From positions 32,373 to 96,372 of the forward strand of contig CAJNOL010000888.1 in assembly GCA_905250125.1 (NCBI GenBank): 64,000 nucleotides of DNA, given 5' to 3'. Source of the stretch: Rotaria sordida (Eukaryota > Rotifera > Eurotatoria > Philodinida > Philodinidae). The notes under the pieces are model-generated. The model did no database searches. It saw only the letters and a program-made list of their open reading frames with translations, and had not been told where the DNA came from. The position numbers and the translations under genes were made by a program. Positions 51,624 through 62,479 of this stretch are shown piece after piece. The first letter of the stretch is position 1; each line of letters opens with the position of its first letter.

Positions 51624-53389
51624 TATTATTTATCTAAAACAATTAAAATAAAAGAAAAATATTGATAAATAGTTTTACTATCTATTGTTCTCGTTAATGA
51701 CATATTAAAATGAATATCGTCTCTTTTCTTAATTAAATCTCGAGGGTAAGATGCTAAATTTTTCTTGTATTAGAAGAAAAATTATTATACAATTTTTTTT
51801 ATTAATATTTTTATCTAATATAAAACTAATAACTATTTTATTTTTCTTCATATAAAAGGGAGCAAAGGTCAATATGTTCGAAAATGAAACAGTAATTAAT
51901 GTATAAATACGTAAAGTACGGTTGATCATTAATTTAGACTTTGAAATTCAATCATTTTGCCATTCGACGTTTTCTATCCAACTAAGATAACATGTAAGAG
52001 GGCGCTCATGTATCGTTGACCACAACATAAGATTCAACTGCTGACGGTCACGAGGATACTTTTGGAAATCAAAATATCTTAAAATAATGAACAGGACACT
52101 GGAAAAGTTTTTTTCGTTCAGCTCTCGTGAAAACCATGGTTTAAATGCAAGTATTCTCTTGTAATGCTTAGAAAGGAACGTTTTCAATTGAAAAATTGCT
52201 TTATCATCAAAGACTATTGGATATGAATTATCGACTATGCTGATCTGAGAAATTTCCTTGGATCTCGAAATGCTGATTTTTCTAGGAAACTGGTTTTTCA
52301 GCCTAAGAAATATTTCTCCAAAATTGTATTTGATTTATTCAGATTGTTGAATGTATCGAGTTGTGTGCAAGTCAAAAATCTTTTCTATTTTTTCGAAAAT
52401 GAATTTTAAATAAAATAATATCATCTTGAAGGTTTTAACATTGAAATATTAATATGTATTTGTTGCAGGAATTAAAATAGCTGTATTTACTTTAAGCAGA
52501 AAAACGATTTGACACCGAAAAATAATCTGAACAGTTCAAAAAATATTTTTGATGAAAAGTTTTTGAATTTGGAAAATCGGTAAAGACTTAAGAAGACTTT
52601 TCATGGTCATATTTCAAATTAGGATAGTCGATAATCTATAATTCAGTAGCTTTTGTTGTACTACGAAGGCTTAGCCTCGCCTTCACCTTACAAACAATTG
52701 AGTCCTACATAAAAAGTAGCTTAAATATCTTGTGAATGCATTACCAGAAGAAGCCTCCATCTCTTCTGTAGACATGATCAGTGAACTGAGCCTAATCTCT
52801 CCTCCCCCATAGCAACTTTTTTTTTGTTTACGCCATTCAATATTCACTAGTGAATTAGTCTTTCTTTTACATAGAATACTTTTTCTGCCTAATGATCTTG
52901 AGAGAACATAATCCTTTGTCGTATTGTAATAATCCATTGATCTAAACATACCCTTATTGTGAATTAATCAATACAAACTTTAATAGAGATACGATTATTA
53001 ATATTATTACTTTGTGAGGATGTACAATAAAAAAGATTAAATGTAAATTAAAATAATTAGAAATGGAATTAAACTTTCTATATAAAACTAAATCAGCTAA
53101 TTCTTAAATAAATTCACGACAAGGTATCAATAGGGTATGCTGTTTAACTCTTTCGAATGAATATTACATGCGTTGTCTCATCTACTTATCTGTGTCGTGA
53201 AGAAAGTGTTTACTCTACATTAAACTGTCATGATCTGTAAGACCATAAAAGTCATAGTAGTCGGATACTCGATAAGGTATCCAGCTATCATTAGGTTCTA
53301 GAACCTTGTTCAGATATCCGCAGTGAATACTTGTATATTTCCAAGTGTCTTGTACTAAAAAATATTTTCATAGATTAGTCCGTTGCACA
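51624..53389. other. Upstream region of the mitofusin gene and spacer
   Basis: No recognisable gene. Minus-strand open frames at 51.95-52.19 and 52.68-52.95 kb have no known motif and no clear splice partners. Confidence 0.4.
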
Positions 53390-53992
53390 TCCAGAAGTAT
53401 TATTTGATCCAAAATAAAAGGCAGGTTACCATTTTTCAAATAACTTTTGATAGGAATGAGATAGAGAACCTCAATTTTCATCATTCGAAAGAGCAACATC
53501 CAGACCATCAATCGGTATAGAACTCATTAAGACGAAAGATGTTTTGTTTTATAGGTACCTTTGGATCAACACTTTTGTCTATGAGTATTTTCATAATAAT
53601 CTCAACTTATATTATGTCAAAATATAGCTTAAAACACCCTTTTTTCGCGATCAAATTATCGCATATTCCATTATCTCTCAACCTTTTATTCTGAACGGAT
53701 TTAAAAAAAACTAAATGTTAATTTTATAGCGAAAAAAAGGGTAATTTGAGCTACATTTTGACATAGTTTGAGTTGAGATTATTGTGACAATACTCATAGG
53801 AAAAAGTGTTGATCTAAAGGTCCCTATAAAAAGAAAGCATCTTTCATCTTAGTGAGTTCTATACCGATCGATGATCCGGATATTGCTCTTTCGAATGGTG
53901 AAAATCGTAGCTCTCTATCTCATTCCTATCAAAAGTTATTCGAAAAATGGTAACCTGCCTTTTATTTTGGATCGGATAATAGTAGCAGGATA
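53390..53992. mobile_element. Foldback element, ~600 bp with ~260-bp arms
   Basis: The outer blocks GATCCAAAATAAAAGGCAGG and the inverted CCTGCCTTTTATTTTGGATC mark both ends. Pairing continues through AACTTTTGATAGGAATGAGA and TATAGAACTCA to a ~85-bp unpaired centre near 53.69 kb. No coding capacity. Confidence 0.9.
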
Positions 53993-54017
53993 CTTCAAAG
54001 ACTAGAAAAAGTATTCT

Positions 54018-54571
54018 AAACTTAGTATCATTTCAAAATAATATTATATCTTCCTTTATTAATTAAACACAATATATATATATATAATACAATAGCTGAC
54101 ATTTCAAAGGCAACATGTTCATCTTCATAATGAAAAATTGATCTTGAACACAATAAATGTAAAAAGGAACTTTCTTCTTGTAATTATTGCCTATTATATT
54201 CACATTTCTTCATTGTTGTTCTTCTTCATTACTTTTCTTTCTTCTTTTGAAGTCTAGTTAATAGTAATGTAGTCAAGACGGTAATAATAGTGTGTGAAAG
54301 GTCGCCTTTCTTCATCCGTACCAGTATTAAATAGACTTTAAAAGAAGAAAGAAAAACAACGAAGAAGAAGAACAATGAAAAAATGTGAATATAATAGACA
54401 ATAACTAGAAGACGATAGTTCATTTCTATGTTTATTATGTTTAAGTACAATTCTTCACTCCGAAGAAGAGCGTTTTACGTTCGGAATGTCAGCTATTGTA
54501 TTATATATATATATATATATTGTATTTAATTAATAAAAAAAGAAATAATATTATTTTGAAATGATTGATAC
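54018..54571. mobile_element. Foldback element, ~550 bp, palindromic throughout
   Basis: The ends pair as ATTTCAAAATAATATTAT and its complement. Pairing continues through a TA-rich tract, ACAATAGCTGACATT, and an inner TTCTTC-rich block to a centre near 54.29 kb. Arms are about 260 bp. It lies about 25 bp from the preceding foldback element but is a different family. Confidence 0.85.
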
Positions 54572-55301
54572 AATCTTCCTCGACCGTAATGAACTAAACT
54601 CAGTACATTCCTAGGATATTTTTTCTTTCTTTCTTCCAATTATAAGGCTTTAATGTCATCATTTTGATCTAAATATAATAAATTGGTTGAACAATTGTTT
54701 TTTTCTTTTTATTAAAAAATAATTCCGCCTACAAAGTGTTTAATACTCTCGCTTGCGCTTATTTGTATTTTAAACTTTTTCTATGATGAATTTTTAATTT
54801 TAAATAAAAGTTTTTAATATAATTCAAACTTCTTTCATACATAAATATAACTTTGATATTCACTCAAGCAAATCTATAATCATCTGACTTAATTTAACGA
54901 TTAATTGTACTGATTATAATTAGTTTTTATTTTATGTATAATTGAATTTTATTATGCAAATGATCGTGCAATATTTTGTTGAGCTGCTAACAATTAGAAT
55001 ACAAATAGAAGATTATTTTCATATGACTCAATATCCAAGAAATCTTAGGAATTAATTATGACACATTGAATTATATTTTATCAAAGGATAATTTAAAATT
55101 CAATAGACTATTGACTGATGTTTTTTTTTAAAATTGATATCATGCTTTTTTGTTTTCTTAAATTGAAATAAAATATAAGAGTTAGAGATAGAAAGAGACG
55201 AGAAAAAAGCAAATATCAATTGGAAATTCTTTGTTTATTGGAAGAATCTTCTATTTGTGAATATATGTATATATATATATGTTTGTTCTTAGTTTTTCTA
55301 A
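54572..55301. other. Spacer downstream of the neuropeptide gene
   Basis: AT-rich, with no gene seen. Expected to include the 3' end of the neuropeptide transcript. Confidence 0.45.
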
Positions 55302-55887
55302 TCACATAGGAAGATTTCGTTTGCTTCGATAGCGTGCTATTGGCGATGGTCGAGGTCGGTGTACATGATAATCATAACCATTCATATAATATCGACCTTC
55401 AGCATCTAACATACGATGTGGATTTGATAGACTGTTTGCCCAAAGTAAATTATGAAATGCACGTTTGCCAATACGTGGAAAAAAGACACTACGTTGTTCA
55501 AGCAATCTTAATTCATTATCATTATTGTTATGTTCATCATAATTTTCTTCACTACTAGTACTTGTATTAGCATCAAAAAGAGAAGAAATTTCTTCACTAG
55601 TTAATGATGAACGACCAATACGTGGAAATTTTGTTGTACGAATATACCGATCATAATATGCAGGTAAATTTAATCCGAGTTGTTGATCAATTTGATTATT
55701 TGTTAATTCATTTGAATCAACAACATAAGCGCACTAGATAATATATATATATTTATATGTATATATAACATAATTAATATGAATTAAAATACAAAAATTA
55801 ACTTACAGATGATTTAAGGAAGATTATCATTAAAATATAGAGACAACTCATATTTATTGTTGTTGATGATGATAATGGAATGAACAT
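55302..55887 (-). CDS. FPRI-amide neuropeptide precursor
   Basis: Two exons (55887-55807 and 55733-55302) joined in phase 0; 170 aa. A signal peptide is evident whether translation starts at M1 or M13 (MSCLYILMIIFLKSSCAY). Two copies of FPRI-Gly-basic follow. TTKFPRIGR spans residues 60-68, preceded by Arg59. SVFFPRIGKR spans 109-118, preceded by Arg108. In each, Gly plus basic residues is the standard C-terminal amidation and cleavage signal, predicting TTKFPRI-amide (or YIRTTKFPRI-amide) and SVFFPRI-amide. FPRX-amide is the signature of the neuromedin-U / pyrokinin / CAPA superfamily (arthropod CAPA peptides end FPRV-amide). An acidic Asn/Glu-rich spacer separates the copies, and a KR dibasic site lies five residues from the end. 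Receptor and function are unknown. Confidence 0.88.
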
Positions 55888-57512
55888 GATAAATTGTCAA
55901 AAAAAAAAATATATATATATTAATAATTAAAGATTTTATCTAGTAAAAGATATACAGTCGATGCAATTCTAGAATGAATCGTCTTTTATATAGATTCAAA
56001 AGTAGTTATGGAAATGAGATTTAGTCAAGAATACTAAAAAAAAATGTGTGGGAGGAAATGATAGGCGATATAAACATTGATGACGACGAAGAAAAAAAAA
56101 AGAAGAGAAGAGAATAGATGTATTGTTTTCTATTTTTTTTGAACAAATAAGAGAAAGCGAGAAAGAACTGTCTTTGAAATCGGAAAGGCAATCAATCGAG
56201 GACTATTCATTGTTAGTTCGATCGGAAATATGGGCGCACATACTTTGTTCAATTAACTCAATTCTAAGAAAGTTATGCTTAATGATTCTTTGCAATCGTT
56301 AATATCAATAGTTATTGTACTTACTTTTTATTGAAATACAAAAAAAATAAAATAAAATAAAATAAATATCTATCTTGTAAGATTTTAAATTAACAGAGAC
56401 ATAAGAATGCTTCAAAAGAAAAGTACGAGCAACATATAAAAATATACAGAAGTTTTTCAATTCTATTAAAAAATAAATAAAACATTGGTAAGAAACCAAA
56501 GAATAGAAAATAAATTTTATATATAGACATTCTTAATTATCAAAGAGAAAAGGAAAAAATAATGGAAGAATGATTGATAATGCAATTTCAAAACAAATTG
56601 AAGACAAGATAGAGTATTAGCATGATTGACAACCCATGATAATTGCTTTGCTATATTTATAAGCGAATATACTCTATGAAACTATATATGTGTATGTTTA
56701 GTACAATTCACTAATATTTTCTTTTGAATACCTTTGAACTAATGCACGCAATATCCTATATTGTAAAATTATTTCCTTCCGTTTCTATTACCTACGGATG
56801 AAATAATTTCATTTTAATTATAATTATATTAATGATTTCAATAGAATATTATTTTGAAAGTTCATTATAGCTGATCGAGGTAATGTTATTGAATAAAAAA
56901 CACAAAAATTGTTATTGATAAACTTTTCCAAGGTCTTTCTTTGATTGTAGCAAATATCATTCATGAATTTTTCTGTGAATTGTTAAACGTAAAAAAAAGA
57001 AGATTTATTTTAATATGAGCTTAGTCTTTGTATCTACGATCATTGATCTTTTATATTTTTTTTATACTCATTTTCGCTGTTTCCGATAAAAGAATATTTA
57101 AAGTTGAACAGCATCGATCCAACTTAATGACTATCAAAATGATCCGAGACTGAAACTATGCATAATTGCCAACATCTTGATTCATTCCAAAAAAACAAAA
57201 ATTTCGTATGATGCACAGTCCATTTACTTTAAGATTCTCTCAAAAAAAGTTACTTTTTGTCAGAATGGTCGGAATTAAAGTAAATGCATAGGAAGATAGC
57301 ACATGATCTGATCTTTCGTAAACGACAAAAATTCTTACTCGACCTCGTTTTTTTCCAAAAATTTTGTGATATTGAAAGAAATACAAAAAATAAACAAATA
57401 GAAAAAAAATATTCACTTTTTTTTACAATCTCATTTAATTTTTCATTTTTCCAACAGCAAGAATAAATATTTTATATTTGTGCTTTATAATTTATATTCT
57501 TGTCAATATATA
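55888..57512. other. Upstream region of the neuropeptide gene
   Basis: AT-rich with A runs, GA-rich patches and a (TA)n stretch near 55.91 kb. No other gene was recognised. Regulatory sites for the neuropeptide gene are likely here but cannot be picked out. Confidence 0.45.
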
Positions 57513-57740
57513 CAGTGGCTACCAAAATTATCCGACAAGCAGGAAAACAATTTTTTCATTGTTCATATTTTGGAAATTAGATGAGTTGAAATAATTTAAA
57601 TTCTATTTTATGATACCCCATGACTAGTAGTATTTGATACAAAAAATCTGAGATCGATCTAGCAATCTATCGGGAATTCATAGAGGATATACTAAAAGTA
57701 TGTCATTTTTTGATCTTCCAAAATTATCCGACAAGCTATA
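57513..57740 (+). repeat. Solo Tc1-like (IR/DR-type) terminus
   Basis: TATA is followed by CAGTGGCTACCAAAATTATC and CGACAAGC near 57513. The core CCAAAATTATCCGACAAGC recurs at 57719 in direct orientation. Two direct copies of a binding-site-like word about 200 bp apart within one end is the IR/DR layout of some Tc1 elements. No inverted partner end was found, so this appears to be an orphan terminus, possibly cut off by the foldback element at 57.97 kb. Confidence 0.55.
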
Positions 57741-58471
57741 TTTTTGATTCGTCGTACGTTGATTTCAACATGAAAATTTCTTTATAACACATCATTGGAA
57801 AGACCCAATTGTACCGCAACAAATGACTAGTTTGTATCGGATCTATCCTGTAGTGCTATGAAAAGTATAGTCATTCTAAGGTTTACCATGAGATTCCTGA
57901 GTGACATGATCATGACATATAATTTTTTTCTTCCAAATTCTTACATATTGGAATTTAGAATACATCACTAGGAAGTGCGTGTAAAACTGTATTAAACACA
58001 GTATTGAAATAAATATTTGGTGCTGAAACGTTGATTGGGAGACTTCATTACCTACCCTGAGGAGGTAGCTAACTGCTCATAATCCTCCATTTTCGTACCG
58101 AAGATGCTAATAAAAGTTCTTTAAAATAGTATAGACTTGTAGAGAATCTTTTTCTCTACAAAATCCTCACAATTTGAATTATCATTAATGATTTCTGTTT
58201 GAGGCATTAGACTTAGAAGCATTGGAAAGCTCGTCACTGAAATAGTGTTCTGTGGGTATCTATACCATGATTTCAGCTGATGGAAATTAAATCGGGAAAC
58301 CTTACTTATCATGGTTAAGTCAATAAATCTTCAAACATAGAACACGACTGTGCATGAGTATTTATGGAGAACAACTTCATTCAGGGGAGTTTTAACGTAC
58401 GAATTTGTAAGCAGCTTAGTTAACAGTGTGCTTGTTCATACTCATCGGGATAATGGAATCTGTAGTGTAAG

Positions 58472-60157
58472 CAGGGTTGCCAGATAAAAAATTTAGAAAT
58501 CGGATTTTCTTATAGAAAAATTCGGAAAATTCAGGGAAATTCGGAATTTTTTTTTAATCCATTCGGAAAAAATTCTGAAGTCAATTTTTTAACATTTATG
58601 GTAACGAACTGATAGTATTTGTGTTAAAAGAATATTGTCTACATCACTCATAATTTATTTTTATACTATTTATTTATTGAGAAAAAAAGTTGAAATGTTA
58701 TTTCACTATTAAAACCAATTGCTTTCTAGAAAATATAGGTTTTCGAAAAAAAAACAATATAAATTTTATATACTGTCCCATAAATCACTTGGTAATAAAA
58801 AATTTAAATATCTCCCATCAATTGCCTACCAGACAAGCTGAACTTTTGACCAGCACTAGGGACTTAAGTTTCTTTTTCATAAGAGAACCATCGACAAATA
58901 CTGTTTCTAGGTAATAAGATCAACATCAAGAATGATTTTTCGCTTGCTACAAGCTAAATAAAAATGTTTCAGGATGATTCCAGAGTATTTTTTGTAAACA
59001 TTTTCCCATCTATTTGTGATCTCTTACACAAAAGTAATAAGATCTCATTATAACTGAAGTGTTTACATTCTTAGATTTTCAGATTCAAAATAAAACTAGA
59101 GTGTGTGTGGATTTTGGTCTTCTCACTCATATATCCGCACCTACATCACCGCTCAGCCACACCCATCCTCGTTTCGAACTTATTATTTGTTGCTATGACT
59201 TTTAACAGATCTTGTTAAGATATTATAGATATATAAAAATTATTGCGTGGAATATTTGAATTTTTTCGGATTTTCAACTGCGTCGCAACTAATTGAATAT
59301 CCATACGATTGCGATAATTGATCCATAAATGATTCATTTGACTAAATATAGATTTAACATGTGGATTACTATATGGAATAGAGAAAAAACGTAACATATA
59401 GTTGTTTAAATATTCGATGTTGCATCTTTAAGATTTATTAAATATGATCATAACTGATCAGAACGAATGTTTTCGTCAGTGTCTTTATTGTCATGTAATA
59501 ATAAATCTTCATTATCACTGTCATCACATAAACGACTTCCTTCGTTGTATGCTGTTGATTATGCATTATGAGCATTTTTATTTGAAATACATGATTTTAT
59601 TATTTATTCCATGTCACATGTTTATTTTTCAAATTATTGTACATAAATTTTAGTTCACAATATTCATTATATAGTTCATCTTTATTTGAATCACCAATCT
59701 TGATCAGATCAAGAACGTTCATAACATATTCCCATATGAGAAACCAAGCAGAATCGCAATCAAAAACCAATAATTTTTCATGGAAATTGCGATCTTTATC
59801 AAAATATGAATTACTATATTCAATAGTAACTTTGATGAATGATTCAAATGATTGTTGTAATTCTTCAGCTTTATTCTTATCAGAATCTTTAAATAGTTGA
59901 GTATCGTATGTGCTTTGTTGCCAAAATAATGATCATCCAGTGGTTGTTCAAATATTTTTTATTAAATCAGAAATAATTCGATAAAGGTAGACAGCTGTTA
60001 TATGTTCATCTGAGTAAATTGCGAAGTAAAAAGTGAAATTCGGAAAAAAATCGGAAAAGAATCCCGATTCGGAAGAATTCGGAAATTCGGAACGCCGTCG
60101 GAAAGAAAGTCAAAATTCGGAATTTTTCCTGTCATTTCGGAAGATCTGGTAACCCTG
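58472..60157 (-). mobile_element. hAT-family element nested in the long-TIR element
   Basis: The ends read CAGGGTTGCCAGAT and ATCTGGTAACCCTG. They are flanked by a perfect 8-bp direct repeat AGTGTAAG (58464-58471 and 60158-60165), the duplication length diagnostic of hAT elements. Both subterminal regions are dense in TTCGGAA/ATTCGGAA words (about 58.49-58.58 and 60.03-60.14 kb), candidate transposase sites. The 1.69-kb interior carries broken hAT transposase coding sequence on the minus strand. Confidence 0.92.
59215..59397 (-). pseudogene. hAT transposase C-terminal dimerisation domain, degenerate
   Basis: Sixty codons including LRFFSIPYSNPHVKSIFSQM followed by NHLWINYRNRM. This matches the hAT C-terminal pattern 'SIP.SNA..ER.FS.M...W...RNR(L/M)'. 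Further minus-strand pieces up to about 59.92 kb (for example FDKDRNFHEKLLVFD) belong to the same gene, but stops and frame changes separate them. No catalytic residues can be assigned. Confidence 0.75.
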
Positions 60158-60469
60158 AGTGTAAGGCGACACAATAGATCATAGTTAAAATTGTAAGGAT
60201 TTTGTAGAGAAAAAGATTCTCTACAAGTCTATATTATTTTAAAAAACTTTTACTAGCATCTTCGGTACGAAAATGGAGGATTATGGGCAGTTGGCTACCT
60301 CCTCAGGGTAGGTAATGGAGTCTCCCAATCAACGTTTCAGCACCAAATATTTATTTCAATACTGTGTTTAATACAGTTTTACACGCACTTCCTCAGAGAT
60401 GTCATAATATCCAAAGTCTGGGTATCGGGGAGATACTAGTCACGATATCCGTCAGAGTGGGTACCCAAA

Positions 60470-60605
60470 ATGGATACCCTCTCGTATAAAGTTGAGGATT
60501 TTGAGTGAATTTGGTGTAACGAGATGAATACCGAAAATGGATACCCTCTCGTGTAAAGTTGAGGGTTTTGAGTGAATTTGGTGTAACGAGATGGATACCC
60601 AAAAT
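60470..60605 (+). repeat. Left-arm tandem units (~62 bp, two copies)
   Basis: Two head-to-tail units run from GGATACCCTCTCGT through GATTTTGAGTGAATTTGGTG to AACGAGATG.ATACC. They are inverted relative to the four units in the right arm. Confidence 0.85.
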
Positions 60606-60720
60606 GGGTGGGTGCGGATGTGGGGTGTGGGCGGCTGTGGGTATGGGTGTGGGTGTCGGTGTGCGTGCGGGTGTGGGGTATCGATGTGGGTGTGGGTGTA
60701 GGTGGGGTGTAGGCAGGGGG
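60606..60720 (+). repeat. G-rich, telomere-like tract
   Basis: About 115 bases of degenerate GTGTGGG/GGTGTGG wording. The other arm has a shorter CCCACACC counterpart near 61.80-61.84 kb. TGTGGG is the reported telomere repeat of bdelloid rotifers; similarity to it is by eye and could be coincidental GT-rich drift. Confidence 0.5.
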
Positions 60721-60859
60721 TCCCATTAGTGTTAGCATTAGCATTAATTAATGCTAATACTAATGCTTTGGCATTGATGGCATTACTGTTAATTAATGCA
60801 AGGTATTAGTATTAAATTAGCAATAATTCCTAATGCTGATGTCTCCTAGTTGTGCCTAT

Positions 60860-61600
60860 CAGTCTGAAATTCCATGAGACGCTACTAGCATCACCCTGGA
60901 AGCCTCTAGCATACCTGGGATGGTATTAGATTCACCTGGGATGCTAATAGCCTCACCTTGGTAGCCTCTGGCATTCCCCATATGCTACTAGCACCACCTG
61001 GGAAGTCTCTAGCATTTTTGAGATCCTACTAGAACTCCAGATATATCACTAGCATCACCAGGGACGCGTCTGGCATGCCTGGGATGCTACTAACACCACC
61101 AGGGGTACCTCTGGCATTCCAGAGATACTAATAGCCTCACCTTGGTAGCATCTAGCATTTCTGACCTCCTACTAGCAGTCCTTGGATGCCACCAGCACCA
61201 CCTGCGAAGTCTCTAGCATTCCTGAGATACTGCTAGCAGTCCTGAGATACTATTAGCATCACCTGGCATTCTACTAGCATTACCTGGGATACCTATAGCA
61301 GCAGCAGGGATGCGTTTGCATTCGTTGGATACCACAAGCATCATCTCCGATGCTTACAGCGTTCCTGGGATACTATTAGACTCATCCCTAATTCTAATAG
61401 CACCATCTGGGAAGCCTCCAGCATTCGTGGAATGATACTAGCAGTCCTCGGATGCATCTGGCAGTCCTTGGATGCTACTAGCGGTCCTCGGAAGCTACTA
61501 GTCGCCTTAGGATACTTCTAGCATTCTTGGCAATTGTAGTGCTACTTAAAGCAACGCTAGAAGCATTCCAGGTCATGCTACTAGCAAACTAGCATTTCCA
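60860..61600. repeat. Minisatellite core (~25-35 bp units)
   Basis: Roughly thirty degenerate units built on GATGCTACTAGCATCACCTG and CCTCTAGCATTCCTGG words. It is markedly more GC-rich than the window. Units are irregular in length and have no open frame. Confidence 0.85.
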
Positions 61601-61844
61601 GTAGCATCTCATGTAATTTCAGTCTGGTAGGCACAACTAGGAGGCATTAGCATTAAAATTAATGCTGATTTCATCCTAACACCTTGCATTAATTGACACT
61701 AGTACCATTAATGCGAAAGCGTTAGTGTTAATTATAAATGCTAATGCCAAAGTATTAGGATTAGTATTACATTAATGCTAATGCTCACACTGATGCGACA
61801 CCCCTGCCCACACCCACACCCCACACGCATACCCACGCATTTTG

Positions 61845-62100
61845 GGTATCCATCTCGTTACACCAAATTCACTCAAAATCCTCAGCTTTACAAGATAGGG
61901 TATTCACTTTGGGTATCCATCTCGTTACACCAAATTCACTCAAATTCCTCAACTTTACAAGATAGGGTATCCATTTGGGTATCGATCTCGTTACACCGAA
62001 TTCACTCAAATTCCTCAAGTTCACAGGATAGGGTATCCACTTTGGGTATCCATCTCGTTACACCAAATTCACTCAAAATCCTCACTTTTTAAGGATATGG
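61845..62100 (-). repeat. Right-arm tandem units (~62 bp, four copies)
   Basis: Four units of GGGTATCCATCTCGTTACAC followed by CAAATTCACTCAAA.TCCTCA. They are inverted copies of the left-arm units. Confidence 0.9.
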
Positions 62101-62479
62101 CGATGTTTGAGAATCTCGATACCCGAGTTTCGGATATTATAACATCCCTCTAATTAGCATTCGTCGTGACCAATGAATAGTTAAACTATAAAAAAAGAAT
62201 TCTGAGATTTTTTTTCTTCAATTTATATGTCCAAATAGTTTATAAAATTAAACTAGAATCACATAAAAACCAACATTCATATTGAACACTAGGCGTTTTT
62301 AAAATTCATTTTGACCCAAAATATTCAATTAATTTTCCACTGGCTTAATTAATAACTCAGTCAAATCTTTACTAATCCACTTTTTACTACAGACATATCA
62401 CTGAATATATCCTCAGCAGTCGAGCAAAATTTGAGAATATGTTCGGAGAGACACCCCTTCACATTATACAATCCTTTTT

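Larger units (their letters stand above)
57971..60392. mobile_element. Long-TIR element interrupted by a hAT insertion
   Basis: Terminal inverted repeats of about 212 bp (57971-58182 and 60181-60392) start GGAAGTGCGTGTAAAACTGT and are over 90% identical by eye. Each contains a short internal hairpin (AGAGAATC...TTCTCT). Without the nested hAT and its duplicated target site the element would be about 730 bp, with no coding capacity. Its right end lies only three bases from the next foldback element. Confidence 0.9.
60396..62150. mobile_element. Composite foldback element with tandem-repeat arms
   Basis: The two ends are inverted copies (left GATGTCATAATATCC near 60.4 kb, right its complement near 62.14 kb, each followed by a GGGTATCG block). 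From outside to inside each arm has tandem ~62-bp units (AATTTGGTGTAACGAGATGG type), a GT/CA-rich tract, and an AATGCTAATGC-rich stretch. The centre is a minisatellite. No protein coding is seen. A truncated relative occurs at 7.6 kb. Confidence 0.88.

Noticed and set aside
52683-52949. 88-codon minus-strand open frame
   Set aside because: Plausible composition but no recognisable domain, and no splice partners on either side.
61775-62092. 105-codon open frame through the right arm of the foldback element
   Set aside because: It is translation of the ~62-bp tandem units, and its repeats mirror the DNA repeat.
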